Source of the DNA: Thermoplasmata archaeon
GTDB lineage: Archaea > Thermoplasmatota > E2 > DHVEG-1 > B18-G2
NCBI GenBank assembly: GCA_003651105.1
Contig: QMTN01000032.1
Coordinates: forward strand, 1-5,778
Reading direction: 5' to 3'
Length of the DNA: 5,778 nt
Every line of letters begins with the position of its first letter. The stretch's first letter is position 1. The notes beneath the pieces were generated by a model that was given only the letters and a program-made list of their open reading frames with translations, was not told the DNA's origin and searched no databases. The position numbers and the translations under genes are program-made. Shown here one piece after another: positions 5,334 through 5,778 of this stretch.

Positions 5334-5778
5334 TTGATAATATCAGAATTCGACCCATGGAAATCAAAACTCTGTACATGCCCAAAGAAGTACTCTTTCA
5401 GTCCATATACTGGCTGTTCCCATGCATGTATCTACTGTTACATATCTTCATACATACCAAACCCCTTCAAATCGAGGGTGAAGAAAGACCTCTTCCGCAG
5501 GCTGAGGAGAGAAGTTCATAAAGTAGATAGCTACATAAGCATGGCTAACAGCTCGGATCCGTATCCACCAGAAGAAAGATACAACAGGTTTACTAGAGGA
5601 TGTCTGCAAATCTTCAAAGAGAAGGATATCAGGCTGTTGATCCTCACGAAATCAGATATCGTTACGAGAGATATAGACTTGCTCAAAGAGATGAGGGTTG
5701 CGGTGAGCTTTACCATAACAACCTTGGATGATGATAAAGCGAGGATCATTGAGCCCAATGCGCCGCCGCCATCGAGAA
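5334..5778 (+). CDS. SPL-like radical SAM protein, C-terminus cut by window edge
   Basis: The frame is open from 5316 to the right edge, 148 codons from the TTG at 5334. The N-terminus reads F-D-P-W-K-S-K-L-C-T-C-P-K-K, then P-Y-T-G-C-S-H-A-C-I-Y-C-Y. Cys28, Cys32 and Cys35 form the CxxxCxxC that binds the 4Fe-4S cluster and S-adenosylmethionine. Further family landmarks are N-S-S-D-P-Y-P-P-E-E (about 70-79), L-I-L-T-K-S-D-I-V-T-R-D-I-D-L-L, and S-F-T-I-T-T-L-D-D-D before E-P-N-A-P-P-P-S-R. These match the archaeal branch of the spore-photoproduct-lyase-related (SplB-like) proteins, most of unknown substrate; DNA repair is not implied. No in-frame ATG occurs before the cysteine motif, so the start must be non-ATG: TTG 5334 or TTG 5331, both at leaderless distance from the TATA box. 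The ATG at 5358 is out of frame and yields an unrelated short peptide. Confidence 0.88.
   Translation, partial: MIISEFDPWKSKLCTCPKKYSFSPYTGCSHACIYCYISSYIPNPFKSRVKKDLFRRLRREVHKVDSYISMANSSDPYPPEERYNRFTRGCLQIFKEKDIRLLILTKSDIVTRDIDLLKEMRVAVSFTITTLDDDKARIIEPNAPPPSR

Noticed and set aside
5358..5520. Short plus-strand frame from the ATG at 5358 (M-E-I-K-T-L-Y...)
   Set aside because: It is out of frame with the conserved radical SAM motifs that run continuously from 5316 to the window end, and it ends after 54 codons.
5531..5758. 75-codon minus-strand frame opposite the radical SAM gene
   Set aside because: It is antisense to strongly conserved SPL-family segments and its Ser/Leu-rich composition is that of a shadow frame.

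Overview
The window looks like ordinary chromosomal DNA from an archaeon, most likely a euryarchaeote. The evidence is A/T-rich TATA-like boxes about 20-27 bases upstream of starts, several apparently leaderless or non-ATG starts, heavy use of ATA, AGG and AGA codons, and families typical of archaea (DUF2240-like protein, archaeal-type phosphoenolpyruvate synthase, SPL-type radical SAM protein with an F-D-P-W-K...C-T-C-P leader). The lineage cannot be fixed from this sequence alone. I see no mobile element, CRISPR array, tRNA or rRNA.

Layout. Positions 1-834 hold a leftward two-gene operon: a compact HisA/HisF-like TIM-barrel protein (322-834), overlapping by four bases (ATGA) a DUF2240-like gene that runs off the left edge (1-325). 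A short divergent promoter region (835-878) contains a perfect 7+1+7 palindrome. To its right a class I/AcuC-like histone-deacetylase-superfamily hydrolase (879-1916, +) meets the large ppsA gene (1890-4316, -) tail to tail, and the two coding regions overlap by 27 bases. A divergent spacer of about 70 bases separates ppsA from a small, probably helical orphan protein (4390-4725, +). That gene converges on a two-helix membrane protein (4795-5136, -). A divergent intergenic region (5137-5330) carries good TATA boxes for both directions and leads into the start of an SPL-like radical SAM gene (5334 to the right edge, +).

Function. The best-defined gene is ppsA, which makes phosphoenolpyruvate from pyruvate for gluconeogenesis. 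The deacetylase-like protein keeps all the expected zinc-site and catalytic residues, but its substrate is unknown. A link between acyl-group removal and carbon flux is only suggested by adjacency, and the two genes are convergent, not co-transcribed. The HisA-like protein keeps the barrel layout but appears to have lost at least one of the two catalytic aspartates of HisA, so it is probably not a histidine-biosynthesis isomerase. The small helical protein and the small membrane protein are unrecognised. I found no convincing new multi-gene system. The most interesting items are the HisA-like paralogue with its DUF2240-like partner, and the orphan protein divergent from ppsA.
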